Origin: an uncultured Acetatifactor sp.
Lineage (GTDB): Bacteria > Bacillota > Clostridia > Lachnospirales > Lachnospiraceae
Length of the DNA stretch: 42,207 nucleotides
Reading direction: 5' to 3'
Assembly (NCBI GenBank): GCA_934394515.1
Contig: CAKRRU010000005.1
Coordinates: 1 to 42,207 of the forward strand
The position numbers and the translations under genes were made by a program. This document shows positions 23,795 through 32,035 of this stretch, one piece after another. The notes under the pieces were generated by a model that saw only the letters and a program-made list of their open reading frames with translations, was not told the origin of the DNA and did no database searches. Each line of letters starts with the position of its first letter. Within the stretch, counting starts at the first letter, position 1.

Positions 23795-24727
23795 ATGGAA
23801 AGATTTCAGACAGGCAGATTTCATGCGGTAAATTTTGCGGTGTTTCCCCACAGGGGAGTACTTGGAGCAGAAAAAACGAAAAACAGTCTGAAAGAAATGG
23901 TACGTGGAACACATGCAAACTGGGTGATATTCACACCATCCGGAATGCAGGAGACCCCTTATAGTGAAGAGATCCGTTGGGACAGTAATAAAAGCTGTAC
24001 GGATGAAGAACTTTGCAGCATGATCCGGTATGCACAGGAACTGGGACTGAAGGTTGCGTTGAAGCCGACAGTGAATTGTGACAATGGTGTCTGGCGGGCA
24101 CGGATCAGTTTCTTTGATCATGATGTCCCCTGTGAACCGAAATGGGGGAACTGGTTTGAAAGTCATATCGCATTTCAAAAGCATTATGCTGAAATTGCAA
24201 GACGGACAGGCTGCGAACTATTCCTTGCCGGATGTGAGATGACAATGACGGAACACAGGGAGACAGAGTGGAGAAGGCTGATCGTGGAAGTAAGAAAGGT
24301 ATATGACGGACCTGTCGGTTATAATTGTGATAAATATGGAGAAGATCATATTACATGGTGGGATGCGGTGGATGTGATCGCTTCCAGCGGTTATTATCCG
24401 ATCGGTGACTGGGAAAATCAATTGAATCGTATTGAAAAAGTAATAAAAAAATATCAGAAGCCTTTTCTTTTCTCAGAGGCAGGCTGCATGAATATCCATG
24501 GATCGGCACAGGTGCCGAACAACTGGGAACTGCAGGGAGGCGAGGATGATGCGGAACAGGCGGACTGGTATCGTACTATGTTTGCGGCATGCCGGAAACG
24601 TGACTGGGTGAATGGCTTCGGCATCTGGGACTGGCCGGCAGATTTAGAATACCTGAGCCCGTATGCAGTATCTGGGAGACCGGCGGAAGCGGTGATTGCA
24701 GAAGCGTTCGGAAACAGATTCGCCTAA
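23795..24727 (+). CDS. GH113-like glycoside hydrolase (probable intracellular beta-mannosidase/mannanase)
   Basis: 310 aa. ATG 23795 follows GGGAAGGTATTTGA. It is a compact TIM barrel with no signal peptide. WVIFTPSGMQ (strand 1), LGLKVALKPTVNCDNG and ELFLAGCEMTMTE hold the typical GH113/GH-A layout, with likely acid/base Glu148 and nucleophile Glu228 (in LFSEAGCMN). The C-terminal GFGIWDWPADLEYL is also typical. In Roseburia, GH113 enzymes release mannose from manno-oligosaccharides and are encoded beside a CE2 esterase, exactly as here. Cytosolic action on imported oligosaccharides is inferred. The class is reasonably sure; substrate is inferred from context. TAGCTAA motifs upstream suggest specific regulation. 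Confidence 0.75.
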   Translation: MERFQTGRFHAVNFAVFPHRGVLGAEKTKNSLKEMVRGTHANWVIFTPSGMQETPYSEEIRWDSNKSCTDEELCSMIRYAQELGLKVALKPTVNCDNGVWRARISFFDHDVPCEPKWGNWFESHIAFQKHYAEIARRTGCELFLAGCEMTMTEHRETEWRRLIVEVRKVYDGPVGYNCDKYGEDHITWWDAVDVIASSGYYPIGDWENQLNRIEKVIKKYQKPFLFSEAGCMNIHGSAQVPNNWELQGGEDDAEQADWYRTMFAACRKRDWVNGFGIWDWPADLEYLSPYAVSGRPAEAVIAEAFGNRFA

Positions 24728-24772
24728 ATAATAAAATCATCATTAGAAGAAGGCAGAAAAAGAGGGATAAAA

Positions 24773-25864
24773 GTGGAACAGCAGAAAACAATAATGACAT
24801 TAGACAGACTGCCGCAAGTACGTATTTTAGGGCGGACGACAGGAAAAGAAACCGTGAATTTATTCTGGACAGGCAGTGGAATAGAACTGGAATTTACCGG
24901 GAGTGAACTGTGGCTTTTTCTGAATGCGGATTATAATGAGTTCGAACCGTGGATCTGCGTGGAACTGGACGGAGCCCGTATTATCCGCATGCCGGTAAAT
25001 AAAGGGAAAAGCGAAGTGTGTCTGTTCCGGGGGATGACGGCCGGCAGGGTAAAACATGTGCGTGTGATGAAAGAAGTACAGGCAATGCACCAGGATCCGG
25101 GACATCTCCTGCAGATCACAGGCCTGGGATACACCAATGGAGAGTTTTTACCTTTACCGGAGCCTGAGCTGCGTCTGGAATTTATAGGTGATAGTATTAC
25201 CAGCGGCGAGGGAACGATAGGCGCAGTCGGGGAAGAAGACTGGATCAGCGCATTTTTCTCCGCGGGGAATACTTATCCTTGCATGGTGGCAGATGCATTA
25301 AAAGCGGAATATCGAGTGATATCCCAGAGCGGCTGGGGGATCGTGACCGGCTGGGATGGCAATGAACATAATAAAATTCCCCCCTTTTACACGCAGGTCT
25401 GCGGTCTCCTTACCGGAGAGAGGAATGCTTCACTGGGAGCCCGGGAGGATTATGATTTTACGGCGTGGCAGCCGGATGCCGTGATCATCAATCTGGGAAC
25501 CAACGATGCCACGGCAATTTGTGCGGCAGCCGAACTGGGACAGGCATGGATCGGAACCATGGATGCAAAAGAAGCGGAGAAAATATTGACTGCTGCGATC
25601 CGGGATTTTTTAAAGGTCGTGCGTGAACATAATCCCCGGGCGCAGATCATCTGGGGTTACGGTATGCTGGGGGATCATCTGCTCCCGGTCATTCGTAAAG
25701 CTGTGGAAAATTATGCGGCAGAGACCGAAGATATGGGGATAAACTTTCTGCAGCTGCCGGATACTACGGAAGAAACTCTGGGAAGTCGTATGCATCCGGG
25801 TGTGAAAGCGCATGAAAAAGCAGCACAGGTGTTGGAAAAATTTTTGCGGCAGAAGTTAGTTTAA
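24773..25864 (+). CDS. CE2-like carbohydrate esterase (SGNH hydrolase)
   Basis: 363 aa, GTG start at 24773 with AGAGGG six bases upstream. The N-terminal part (about 1-125) is a beta-sandwich with GRTTGKETVNLFWTGSGIE, as in CE2 enzymes. The C-terminal part (about 130-363) is an SGNH fold: FIGDSITSGEG with nucleophile Ser141, SQSGWGIVTGWDG (block II Gly), VIINLGTNDAT (block III Asn), and SRMHPGVKAH with catalytic His341. CE2 enzymes often use a Ser-His dyad. They remove acetyl groups from manno- or xylo-oligosaccharides. There is no signal peptide, so it acts in the cytosol together with the GH113-like enzyme 45 bases upstream. Ends the two-gene operon. Confidence 0.82.
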   Translation: MEQQKTIMTLDRLPQVRILGRTTGKETVNLFWTGSGIELEFTGSELWLFLNADYNEFEPWICVELDGARIIRMPVNKGKSEVCLFRGMTAGRVKHVRVMKEVQAMHQDPGHLLQITGLGYTNGEFLPLPEPELRLEFIGDSITSGEGTIGAVGEEDWISAFFSAGNTYPCMVADALKAEYRVISQSGWGIVTGWDGNEHNKIPPFYTQVCGLLTGERNASLGAREDYDFTAWQPDAVIINLGTNDATAICAAAELGQAWIGTMDAKEAEKILTAAIRDFLKVVREHNPRAQIIWGYGMLGDHLLPVIRKAVENYAAETEDMGINFLQLPDTTEETLGSRMHPGVKAHEKAAQVLEKFLRQKLV

Positions 25865-25961
25865 ACGTTTCTTTATAAAATCTTAAGAAAAACGTGATGT
25901 AAAATGTGACAACTCTGCGTTATATTGAAATCCGAAAGAAACGAAGATTTCGGGGGGAAAT

Positions 25962-26843
25962 ATGACACAGCATAAATATTCCGAAAAGGAGTTAGATCTC
26001 AACATGACGCAGATGCGGAGAAATCCGTATCTGGCGGATTATTCATCACACAGAAGTTCAGGGGATAACACCCGTGCCAATGATTATAACACGCGTGTCA
26101 GAAAACGCCGTGTAAGAGAGGCGAGGAAGCGCCGCCGCAGAATGGCGCGCATCAGGAGAGCCGTCAAAATATTTTTGCTGTGTGTGGTCATTTTAACGGG
26201 AATCGTCGGAATAAGATATTTGTTGAAAACGACATTTGATATTACAGAAGCCGATACCTCGGGAAATACTGCATACGCAGCAGCTCCGGACACAGGCAGC
26301 ATGGGAAAAGACAGCGGCGCTAAGATCCAGGGACTTTTCGCCGAGGTCTATGCGGCGCATCCGAACTGGGAAGAGAATTTTCTCACGGTCAATGAATATT
26401 CCAGACCGGGAGATCCTTTGACGGAAGTCAACAATATTTTCGTGCACTATACAGCCAATCCGGGTACCAGCGCAGCCCAGAACCGCAGCTATTTTGAACA
26501 GCTCAAGGACAATCATGAGCGTAGCGCCAGTGCCCATTTTATCATTGGTTATGACGGAGAAATCATGCAATGCGTTCCACTGGATGAGATCGCCTATGCG
26601 GTACAGACACGTAACGAAGATTCGATTTCAATCGAATGCTGTTATAAAGCTGACAACGGACAGTTTACACAGGAGACCTATGATTCCCTGATCCGGCTGC
26701 TGAAATGGCTGACAGATGCGTATGATCTGCAGCCGGACGATATTTTAAGGCATTATGACTGCGGCGGAAAGAAATGTCCTTTGTACTACGTTGAACACGA
26801 AGATGCGTGGATCAAATTAAAAGAAGATGTCAAAAATTTATAA
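25962..26843 (+). CDS. Membrane-anchored N-acetylmuramoyl-L-alanine amidase
   Basis: 293 aa. ATG 25962 is preceded by GGGGGG. A short Arg/Lys-rich cytosolic tail (residues 1-67, with RKRRRRMARIRR at about 56-66) leads to one membrane segment (about 68-88); the rest is outside. The amidase_2 (T7-lysozyme-like) domain covers about 125-293. Zinc ligands are His162 (IFVHYTANP), His264 and Cys272 (RHYDCGGKKCP), with Ser-rich SASAHFIIGYDGE at 188-200. It cleaves the bond between muramic acid and the peptide. The cytoplasmic charged tail is unusual in length and probably helps orient or localise the enzyme. Stand-alone gene with a terminator after it. Two alternative 6-bp stems sit just before its ribosome binding site. 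Confidence 0.9.
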   Translation: MTQHKYSEKELDLNMTQMRRNPYLADYSSHRSSGDNTRANDYNTRVRKRRVREARKRRRRMARIRRAVKIFLLCVVILTGIVGIRYLLKTTFDITEADTSGNTAYAAAPDTGSMGKDSGAKIQGLFAEVYAAHPNWEENFLTVNEYSRPGDPLTEVNNIFVHYTANPGTSAAQNRSYFEQLKDNHERSASAHFIIGYDGEIMQCVPLDEIAYAVQTRNEDSISIECCYKADNGQFTQETYDSLIRLLKWLTDAYDLQPDDILRHYDCGGKKCPLYYVEHEDAWIKLKEDVKNL

Positions 26844-26876
26844 ATTTTACATCTATTCCATAATATCAAAACAATC

Positions 26877-26920
26877 AGGAACTTTTTCCGGCGGATACTG
26901 CCACGAAAGGGTTCCTTTTA
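26877..26920 (+). terminator. Rho-independent terminator after the amidase
   Basis: AGGAAC (26877-26882) pairs with GTTCCT (26911-26916), with a further TTTC-GGC/GCC-GAAA inner stem, then TTTTAGTTT. Confidence 0.65.
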
Positions 26921-26927
26921 GTTTGTC

Positions 26928-26956
26928 TTGTTTTACGAAAATAAGTTTGTTAGAAT
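26928..26956 (+). promoter_or_regulatory. Promoter of rpe
   Basis: TTGTTT (26928-26933), 17-base spacer, TAGAAT (26951-26956). About 70 bases of leader to ATG 27032. Confidence 0.6.
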
Positions 26957-27031
26957 AGATGAGTATGAAACAGGAATTTTATGAAAACAAACGATAATAG
27001 ATAAGCCCTATGGGCAGGAATGAGGAGCACA

Positions 27032-27688
27032 ATGAATATTTTATCACCTTCAATTCTTTCAGCGGATTTCTGGAAGCTGGGAGAGGATATCAAAGCAGTG
27101 GAAGGAGCCGGGGTACCCTGGCTGCACGTGGACGTGATGGACGGATTGTTCGTACCTTCCATTTCCTACGGAATGCCGGTATTAAAGGCAGTCAGACCGC
27201 ATACCGGGATGTTCCTGGATGTACATCTGATGATCGAGAAGCCGGAGCGTTACGTGGAAGAATTCGCAGCCTGCGGCGCAGATCTGGTGAACTTTCATCT
27301 GGAAGCTACAGAGGATGTGAAGGGCTGCATTGAAAAAATACGCGCCACCGGTAAAAAAGTGGGAATCACGATCAAGCCGGCAACACCTGCAAAGGCAGTG
27401 GAACCGTATCTGGAACTGGTGGACATGGTTCTGGTCATGACCGTGGAACCCGGATTCGGCGGTCAGAAGCTGATCCCGGAATGCCTGGAAAAGGTACAGG
27501 AGATCCGTGGGATGATCAAAGCCAAAGGATTATCTACTGATCTGGAAGTGGACGGCGGCATCAATCTGAGCAACGTAGAGCTGGCAATGGAAAAGGGAGC
27601 GAATGTCATTGTAGCGGGATCTGCGGTATTTAAGGACGATATCGCGGCAAACGCGAAAGCGTTTCTTAATAAAATGCAGGAAGCATAG
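27032..27688 (+). CDS. rpe: Ribulose-phosphate 3-epimerase
   Basis: 218 aa from ATG 27032, with GAGGAG just upstream; ATG 27020 would put that site inside the gene. It is a TIM barrel enzyme interconverting D-ribulose-5-P and D-xylulose-5-P. Motifs: SPSILSADFWKLGEDI, WLHVDVMDGLFVPSISYG (metal His/Asp), DVHLMIEKPERYVEEF, VLVMTVEPGFGGQKLIPE (catalytic Asp region) and DLEVDGGINLSNV. Length is standard. It connects with the arabinose and transketolase cluster upstream, but is not in that operon. A PAP2 phosphatase gene follows after 93 bases. Confidence 0.96.
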   Translation: MNILSPSILSADFWKLGEDIKAVEGAGVPWLHVDVMDGLFVPSISYGMPVLKAVRPHTGMFLDVHLMIEKPERYVEEFAACGADLVNFHLEATEDVKGCIEKIRATGKKVGITIKPATPAKAVEPYLELVDMVLVMTVEPGFGGQKLIPECLEKVQEIRGMIKAKGLSTDLEVDGGINLSNVELAMEKGANVIVAGSAVFKDDIAANAKAFLNKMQEA

Positions 27689-27691
27689 TCG

Positions 27692-27720
27692 ATTTCCGGA
27701 ATTATTATCTTGCCGGAAAT
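27692..27720. repeat. Short inverted repeat between rpe and the PAP2 gene
   Basis: ATTTCCGG (27692-27699) and CCGGAAAT (27713-27720) are perfect 8-base arms with a 13-base loop. No T-tract follows. Confidence 0.4.
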
Positions 27721-27781
27721 GACAAGATGCACAGGAAAGAAATCTACAAATATAAGGAAAAGAAAATAGGGGAGACGTAAG

Positions 27782-28324
27782 ATGGAATTACAGATACTAC
27801 ATGCAATACAGGGGATACATCAGGACTGGCTGACACCGGTCATGAGATTTTTTACAACGATGGGAGAGCACGGGCTGGTATGGATCGTGATCGCCATTGT
27901 TCTGGCATGCATTCCCAAGACCAGAAAATGCGGTTTGACCATGATGATCGCCATGGTGATAACATATTTCGTAGGAAATCTTTTTCTCAAAAATGTCATT
28001 GCGAGACCCCGTCCCTGTGCGGTGGACAACAGCGTAGTATTGAAAATACCGTTCCCGTCGGAATATTCTTTCCCGTCCGGACACAGCTCCAACGGATTTG
28101 CCGGAGCGGTGACAATCTTCTGTTATTACCGGAAAGCAGGAATCTTAAGCCTGATCATGGCGGCATTGATCGCATTTTCCAGACTGTATTTCTTCGTACA
28201 TTATCCGACGGATATTCTGGGTGGAATCGCACTGGGAACACTGGATGCACTGCTCGCGGTCTATCTGGTGAAACGCCTCGAAGCATGCAAAAATGCGAAG
28301 AATGCGACCGGAGAGTCGGAATAA
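27782..28324 (+). CDS. PAP2-superfamily membrane phosphatase
   Basis: 180 aa. ATG 27782 follows GGGGAGACGTAAG. Five or six hydrophobic segments surround the three phosphatase motifs: KNVIARPRP (motif 1), PSGHSSNGFAG (motif 2), and SRLYFFVHYPTDILGG (motif 3). Such enzymes hydrolyse lipid-linked phosphates at the outer face of the membrane; UndPP recycling is possible. The C-terminus is a short basic tail. It lies between rpe and GH2 (27 bases before GH2). A link to cell-wall lipid carriers would fit the amidase nearby, but this is inference. Confidence 0.88.
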   Translation: MELQILHAIQGIHQDWLTPVMRFFTTMGEHGLVWIVIAIVLACIPKTRKCGLTMMIAMVITYFVGNLFLKNVIARPRPCAVDNSVVLKIPFPSEYSFPSGHSSNGFAGAVTIFCYYRKAGILSLIMAALIAFSRLYFFVHYPTDILGGIALGTLDALLAVYLVKRLEACKNAKNATGESE

Positions 28325-28351
28325 AATAGATAAGAAAGGTCAGGAACGCAG

Positions 28352-31300
28352 ATGAACAGCAGAACGTTATGGAACGATCACTGGTATTTTGCAAAAACCG
28401 CATTGGGAGTAGACTGGAAGGACAGACAGGTTTGGGAACGGGCGATGAAACCGGTGGATCTGCCGCATGACTGGCTGATCTATGATACGAAAAATCTGTA
28501 CGAGGACAGTATCGGCTGGTATCGCAAGTCATTTTCCTATTTCCCGGAAAAAGAAGAGAATGGACAACATGTTATCCTTCGATTTGAAGGAGTGTATATG
28601 GATACATCCATCTATGTAAACGGTGTACATCTCGGAGACTGGAAATACGGTTATTCCACGTTTGACTGGGATATTACGGAAGCACTGCAGGAGGGAGACA
28701 ACGAGGTGGTGCTGCGCGTGGTATTTCAGGCACCGAACAGCCGTTGGTACAGTGGTGCCGGAATCTATCGTGATGTGTGGATGATCCGCCTGCCGGAGAC
28801 CTGTATTCCCTTGGACGGTATCTATACTTCTGTTGTGGAGACAGAAAAAGGATATGATCTGACGATAGATACAGAAATCTGTCACGGATGTCAGGAAAGT
28901 GAACAGGGACAATATATTCTGGAATATCGTTTATATGATGACGCAAATCCAAACTTTCCCACCGGCGAAAATAGAGACCGATGCGAGATATTTTGCGTAA
29001 AGCAGCCGGTTCCCTGTGGGCAGGAGACTGTAACAATAACGATCCCCGTGGAATATCCGGACAAATGGGATATTACGGCACCATATTTGTATGATCTGCA
29101 AGTAAAACTGCTTCGGAGCAGCGAAAATATAGATGCAGAGAAAATCATCGAAGAAAAGAATTCTATCATAGAATACTCTGAAACGGCACAAAATGCAGGG
29201 GAAAAGCATACGACAGTATTGTGCCAGGAAGAGCACGTCCGGATCGGTTTCCGGACGATCACTTTCAATCCGGAACAGGGATTTCTCTTAAACGGCAGAA
29301 AGGTGCGTCTGAACGGCACCTGTGACCACCATGACCTGGGAGCGCTGGGAGCGGCCTTCCACAAAGAAGCCATGCGCCGAAAGTTTAACCTCATGCGTTC
29401 CATGGGAGTCAATGCACTCCGTACTTCCCACAACATGCCGGCGGTGGATGTGATGGAGCTTGCCGATGAAATGGGATTCCTGGTATTATCCGAAGCCTTT
29501 GATATGTGGGAGATGGCAAAAAATCCGTATGATTATGCCAGATTTTTTGATGAATGGGCTGAAAAAGATGTGCGTAGCTGGATCCGCAGAGACCGGAACC
29601 ATGCGTCTGTTATCCTATGGAGTATCGGCAATGAGATTCCGGATACCCACGCAGATGCCCACGGGCAGGAAATCACACGCAGACTGATCGCAGCAGTCAG
29701 GGAATGGGACTATCGTAAAGTGGCACCGGTGACGATCGGATCGAACTATATGCCATGGGAGAATGCGCAGAAATGTGCGGATATCGTGAAAGTGGCGGGG
29801 TATAATTATGCCGAAAAATATTATGCGGAGCATCATGAGAAACATCCGGACTGGATCATCTACGGCAGCGAGACCTCTTCCGTAGTACAGAGCCGCGGAA
29901 TCTATCACTTTCCGCTGGAACGTGCGACATTGATCGAAGACGATGAACAATGCTCTGCACTGGGCAACAGCACGACCAGCTGGGCGGCAAAAAATGCGGA
30001 ATACTGTATCATCATGGACAGAGATACCCCTTATTCCTGCGGACAGTTTATCTGGACAGCGATCGATTACATCGGAGAGCCGACACCTTATCAGACGAAG
30101 AACAGTTATTTTGGACAGATAGATACGGCAGGTTTCCCCAAGGACTCTTATTATCTGTTCCGGTCGGAGTGGACGGATGCAGGGAAAAATCCGATGATTC
30201 ATGTCTATCCTTACTGGGACTTTAATTCGGGACAGCTTGTAGATGTGCGGATTACAAGCAATGCACCGGAAGTGGAATTATTTGTAAACGGTGTATCACA
30301 GGGAAGGGAGCAGATCGATCATAAAAAAGGAACCGTGTTACAGCCTTCCTGGAAAGTCCCTTACGAACCGGGAAGTATCTGTGCAGTGGCTTATGATGAA
30401 ACCGGCAGAGAAATCGCAAGGCAGGAACGGCATTCGTTTGGAGACACCGATCATTATGTGATGAAACCGGACAAGACGGTATTACGTGCGGATGGAGAAG
30501 ATATGATCTTTGTGGAGATTTCCGCAGAAGACAAAGATGGTTATCCTGTGGAAAATGCATCCGATTATGTCCGTGTCACGGTAGAAGGTGCCGGCCGGCT
30601 GGTCGGACTGGATAACGGTGACAGCACGGACTATGATGCTTATAAGGGAACCGTGCGCAAATTGTTCCGGGGAAAGCTCCTGGCGATGATCGCAGCGAAG
30701 ACGACACCCGGAGAGATCCGTGTCACCGTAGAGGATGCCCGGGAGAAAGCGGATGACAAAGCGGATAGTATGACAGCTGCAAAAGAGGCTACACTTAAGT
30801 TACAGGCAACAGAAGCACCGGTACGTGAAGGAAGCTGCGCATCGGAAGAAAATACAGAATATCCGCCTGCGTTTGTTGCCCCCGGTTTTGTACCTGTGCG
30901 CAAACTGGAACTGCAGGCTGAGACGACAGTTTTGGATCATGAACATCCTTCGACAGTGATACATACCATGATCCGGCCGATGGCGGCTACAGACCGCAAA
31001 CGCATCTGGAAGGTGACAGACCCGACAGGTATTCCCAGTTCTATTGCAAAATTAGAAGAGCTGGAAGACGGTGAAAACATCCGCATTACAGCGATAAGTG
31101 ACGGGAATTTTCAGGTCAGATGTATGACCTGTAACGGAACGCCTTCTGTGAAACTGATCTCACAGCTTGATTTTACCGTGCAGGGCATGGGACAGACCTT
31201 CCGGTCACCGTATGAGCCGGTGGCAGGTATCTCTTATGCTGAAAGTATCGGCGGTGATGTGAGCCGCGGCGTGGAGAACAGTGTGGGAACAGACAAAGCA

Positions 31301-31981
31301 TTACCTACGGCACTGGTATATGAATCTCTCGACTTCGGAGAGTCTGGAAGCAATGAGATCACGCTGTCTGTGTTCGCAAATGACAATGATCCTCACAGGA
31401 TTCAGATCTGGGAGGGAAAACCTGCTGCCGGAAGACTGACAGGAGAAGTGATCTATCAGAAACCGGGAATCTGGGAAGTGTTCCAGCCGGAGACATTTGA
31501 ACTGCCTGTCAGATTAAAAGGTGTTACTGATGTGACAATTGTATCATCCGATAAATTCTTCCTGAAGGAATTTCATTTCACCAGACAGGAGAAGGCCTAT
31601 GCGAAACTGTTTGCACTCACAGACGGCATCACCTATGGTGACAGCTTTGTGCGGACGGAAGATGCGATTGAACAGATCGGCAATAATGTTTCGCTGGAAT
31701 TAGCCGGGATGGATTTTGGAGAAACCGGTACTGACAGCATTGTCATCTGTGGACGGACACCGCTGCAGCAGAATACAATTCAGTTACGATTCACAGACGG
31801 TGAGACACAGGTGCTTCCGTTCCCCCACAGCGAGGAATATACAGAGCTGCGTTTCTCACTGAAAAAAGTGGCAGGAGAGCAGAAAGTAACCTTTGTATTC
31901 CTGCCGGGATGCAATTTTGACTTCAAGTGGTTCCGGTTTGAGAAGAGCGGAATGACGCCGGAGATACCTTGCAGGCAATGA
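28352..31981 (+). CDS. GH2-family glycoside hydrolase (beta-galactosidase-like), large
   Basis: 1209 aa. ATG 28352 follows AGGAACGCAG. No signal peptide, so probably cytosolic. Order: sugar-binding jelly roll (about 1-160, with LPHDWLIYD and GAGIYRDVWM), immunoglobulin-like domain (about 160-310), TIM barrel (about 310-605) with acid/base Glu428 in LWSIGNEIPDT and nucleophile Glu507 in IIYGSETSSV, then a DUF4982-like and further beta domains (about 630-870), and a CBM6-like C-terminal region (about 950-1209, for example VYESLDFGESGSNEITLSV). It is much longer than the about 800-1030 residues usual for the family. Substrate is not certain; beta-galactoside or another beta-linked sugar. Followed by the GH13 lipoprotein gene after 54 bases, so possibly co-transcribed. 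Confidence 0.88.
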   Translation: MNSRTLWNDHWYFAKTALGVDWKDRQVWERAMKPVDLPHDWLIYDTKNLYEDSIGWYRKSFSYFPEKEENGQHVILRFEGVYMDTSIYVNGVHLGDWKYGYSTFDWDITEALQEGDNEVVLRVVFQAPNSRWYSGAGIYRDVWMIRLPETCIPLDGIYTSVVETEKGYDLTIDTEICHGCQESEQGQYILEYRLYDDANPNFPTGENRDRCEIFCVKQPVPCGQETVTITIPVEYPDKWDITAPYLYDLQVKLLRSSENIDAEKIIEEKNSIIEYSETAQNAGEKHTTVLCQEEHVRIGFRTITFNPEQGFLLNGRKVRLNGTCDHHDLGALGAAFHKEAMRRKFNLMRSMGVNALRTSHNMPAVDVMELADEMGFLVLSEAFDMWEMAKNPYDYARFFDEWAEKDVRSWIRRDRNHASVILWSIGNEIPDTHADAHGQEITRRLIAAVREWDYRKVAPVTIGSNYMPWENAQKCADIVKVAGYNYAEKYYAEHHEKHPDWIIYGSETSSVVQSRGIYHFPLERATLIEDDEQCSALGNSTTSWAAKNAEYCIIMDRDTPYSCGQFIWTAIDYIGEPTPYQTKNSYFGQIDTAGFPKDSYYLFRSEWTDAGKNPMIHVYPYWDFNSGQLVDVRITSNAPEVELFVNGVSQGREQIDHKKGTVLQPSWKVPYEPGSICAVAYDETGREIARQERHSFGDTDHYVMKPDKTVLRADGEDMIFVEISAEDKDGYPVENASDYVRVTVEGAGRLVGLDNGDSTDYDAYKGTVRKLFRGKLLAMIAAKTTPGEIRVTVEDAREKADDKADSMTAAKEATLKLQATEAPVREGSCASEENTEYPPAFVAPGFVPVRKLELQAETTVLDHEHPSTVIHTMIRPMAATDRKRIWKVTDPTGIPSSIAKLEELEDGENIRITAISDGNFQVRCMTCNGTPSVKLISQLDFTVQGMGQTFRSPYEPVAGISYAESIGGDVSRGVENSVGTDKALPTALVYESLDFGESGSNEITLSVFANDNDPHRIQIWEGKPAAGRLTGEVIYQKPGIWEVFQPETFELPVRLKGVTDVTIVSSDKFFLKEFHFTRQEKAYAKLFALTDGITYGDSFVRTEDAIEQIGNNVSLELAGMDFGETGTDSIVICGRTPLQQNTIQLRFTDGETQVLPFPHSEEYTELRFSLKKVAGEQKVTFVFLPGCNFDFKWFRFEKSGMTPEIPCRQ

Positions 31982-32035
31982 GGAAAAGTAAGACAGGGAT
32001 AAGGAAAATCGGGTTCGCATAAAGGAGAAGGGCAT

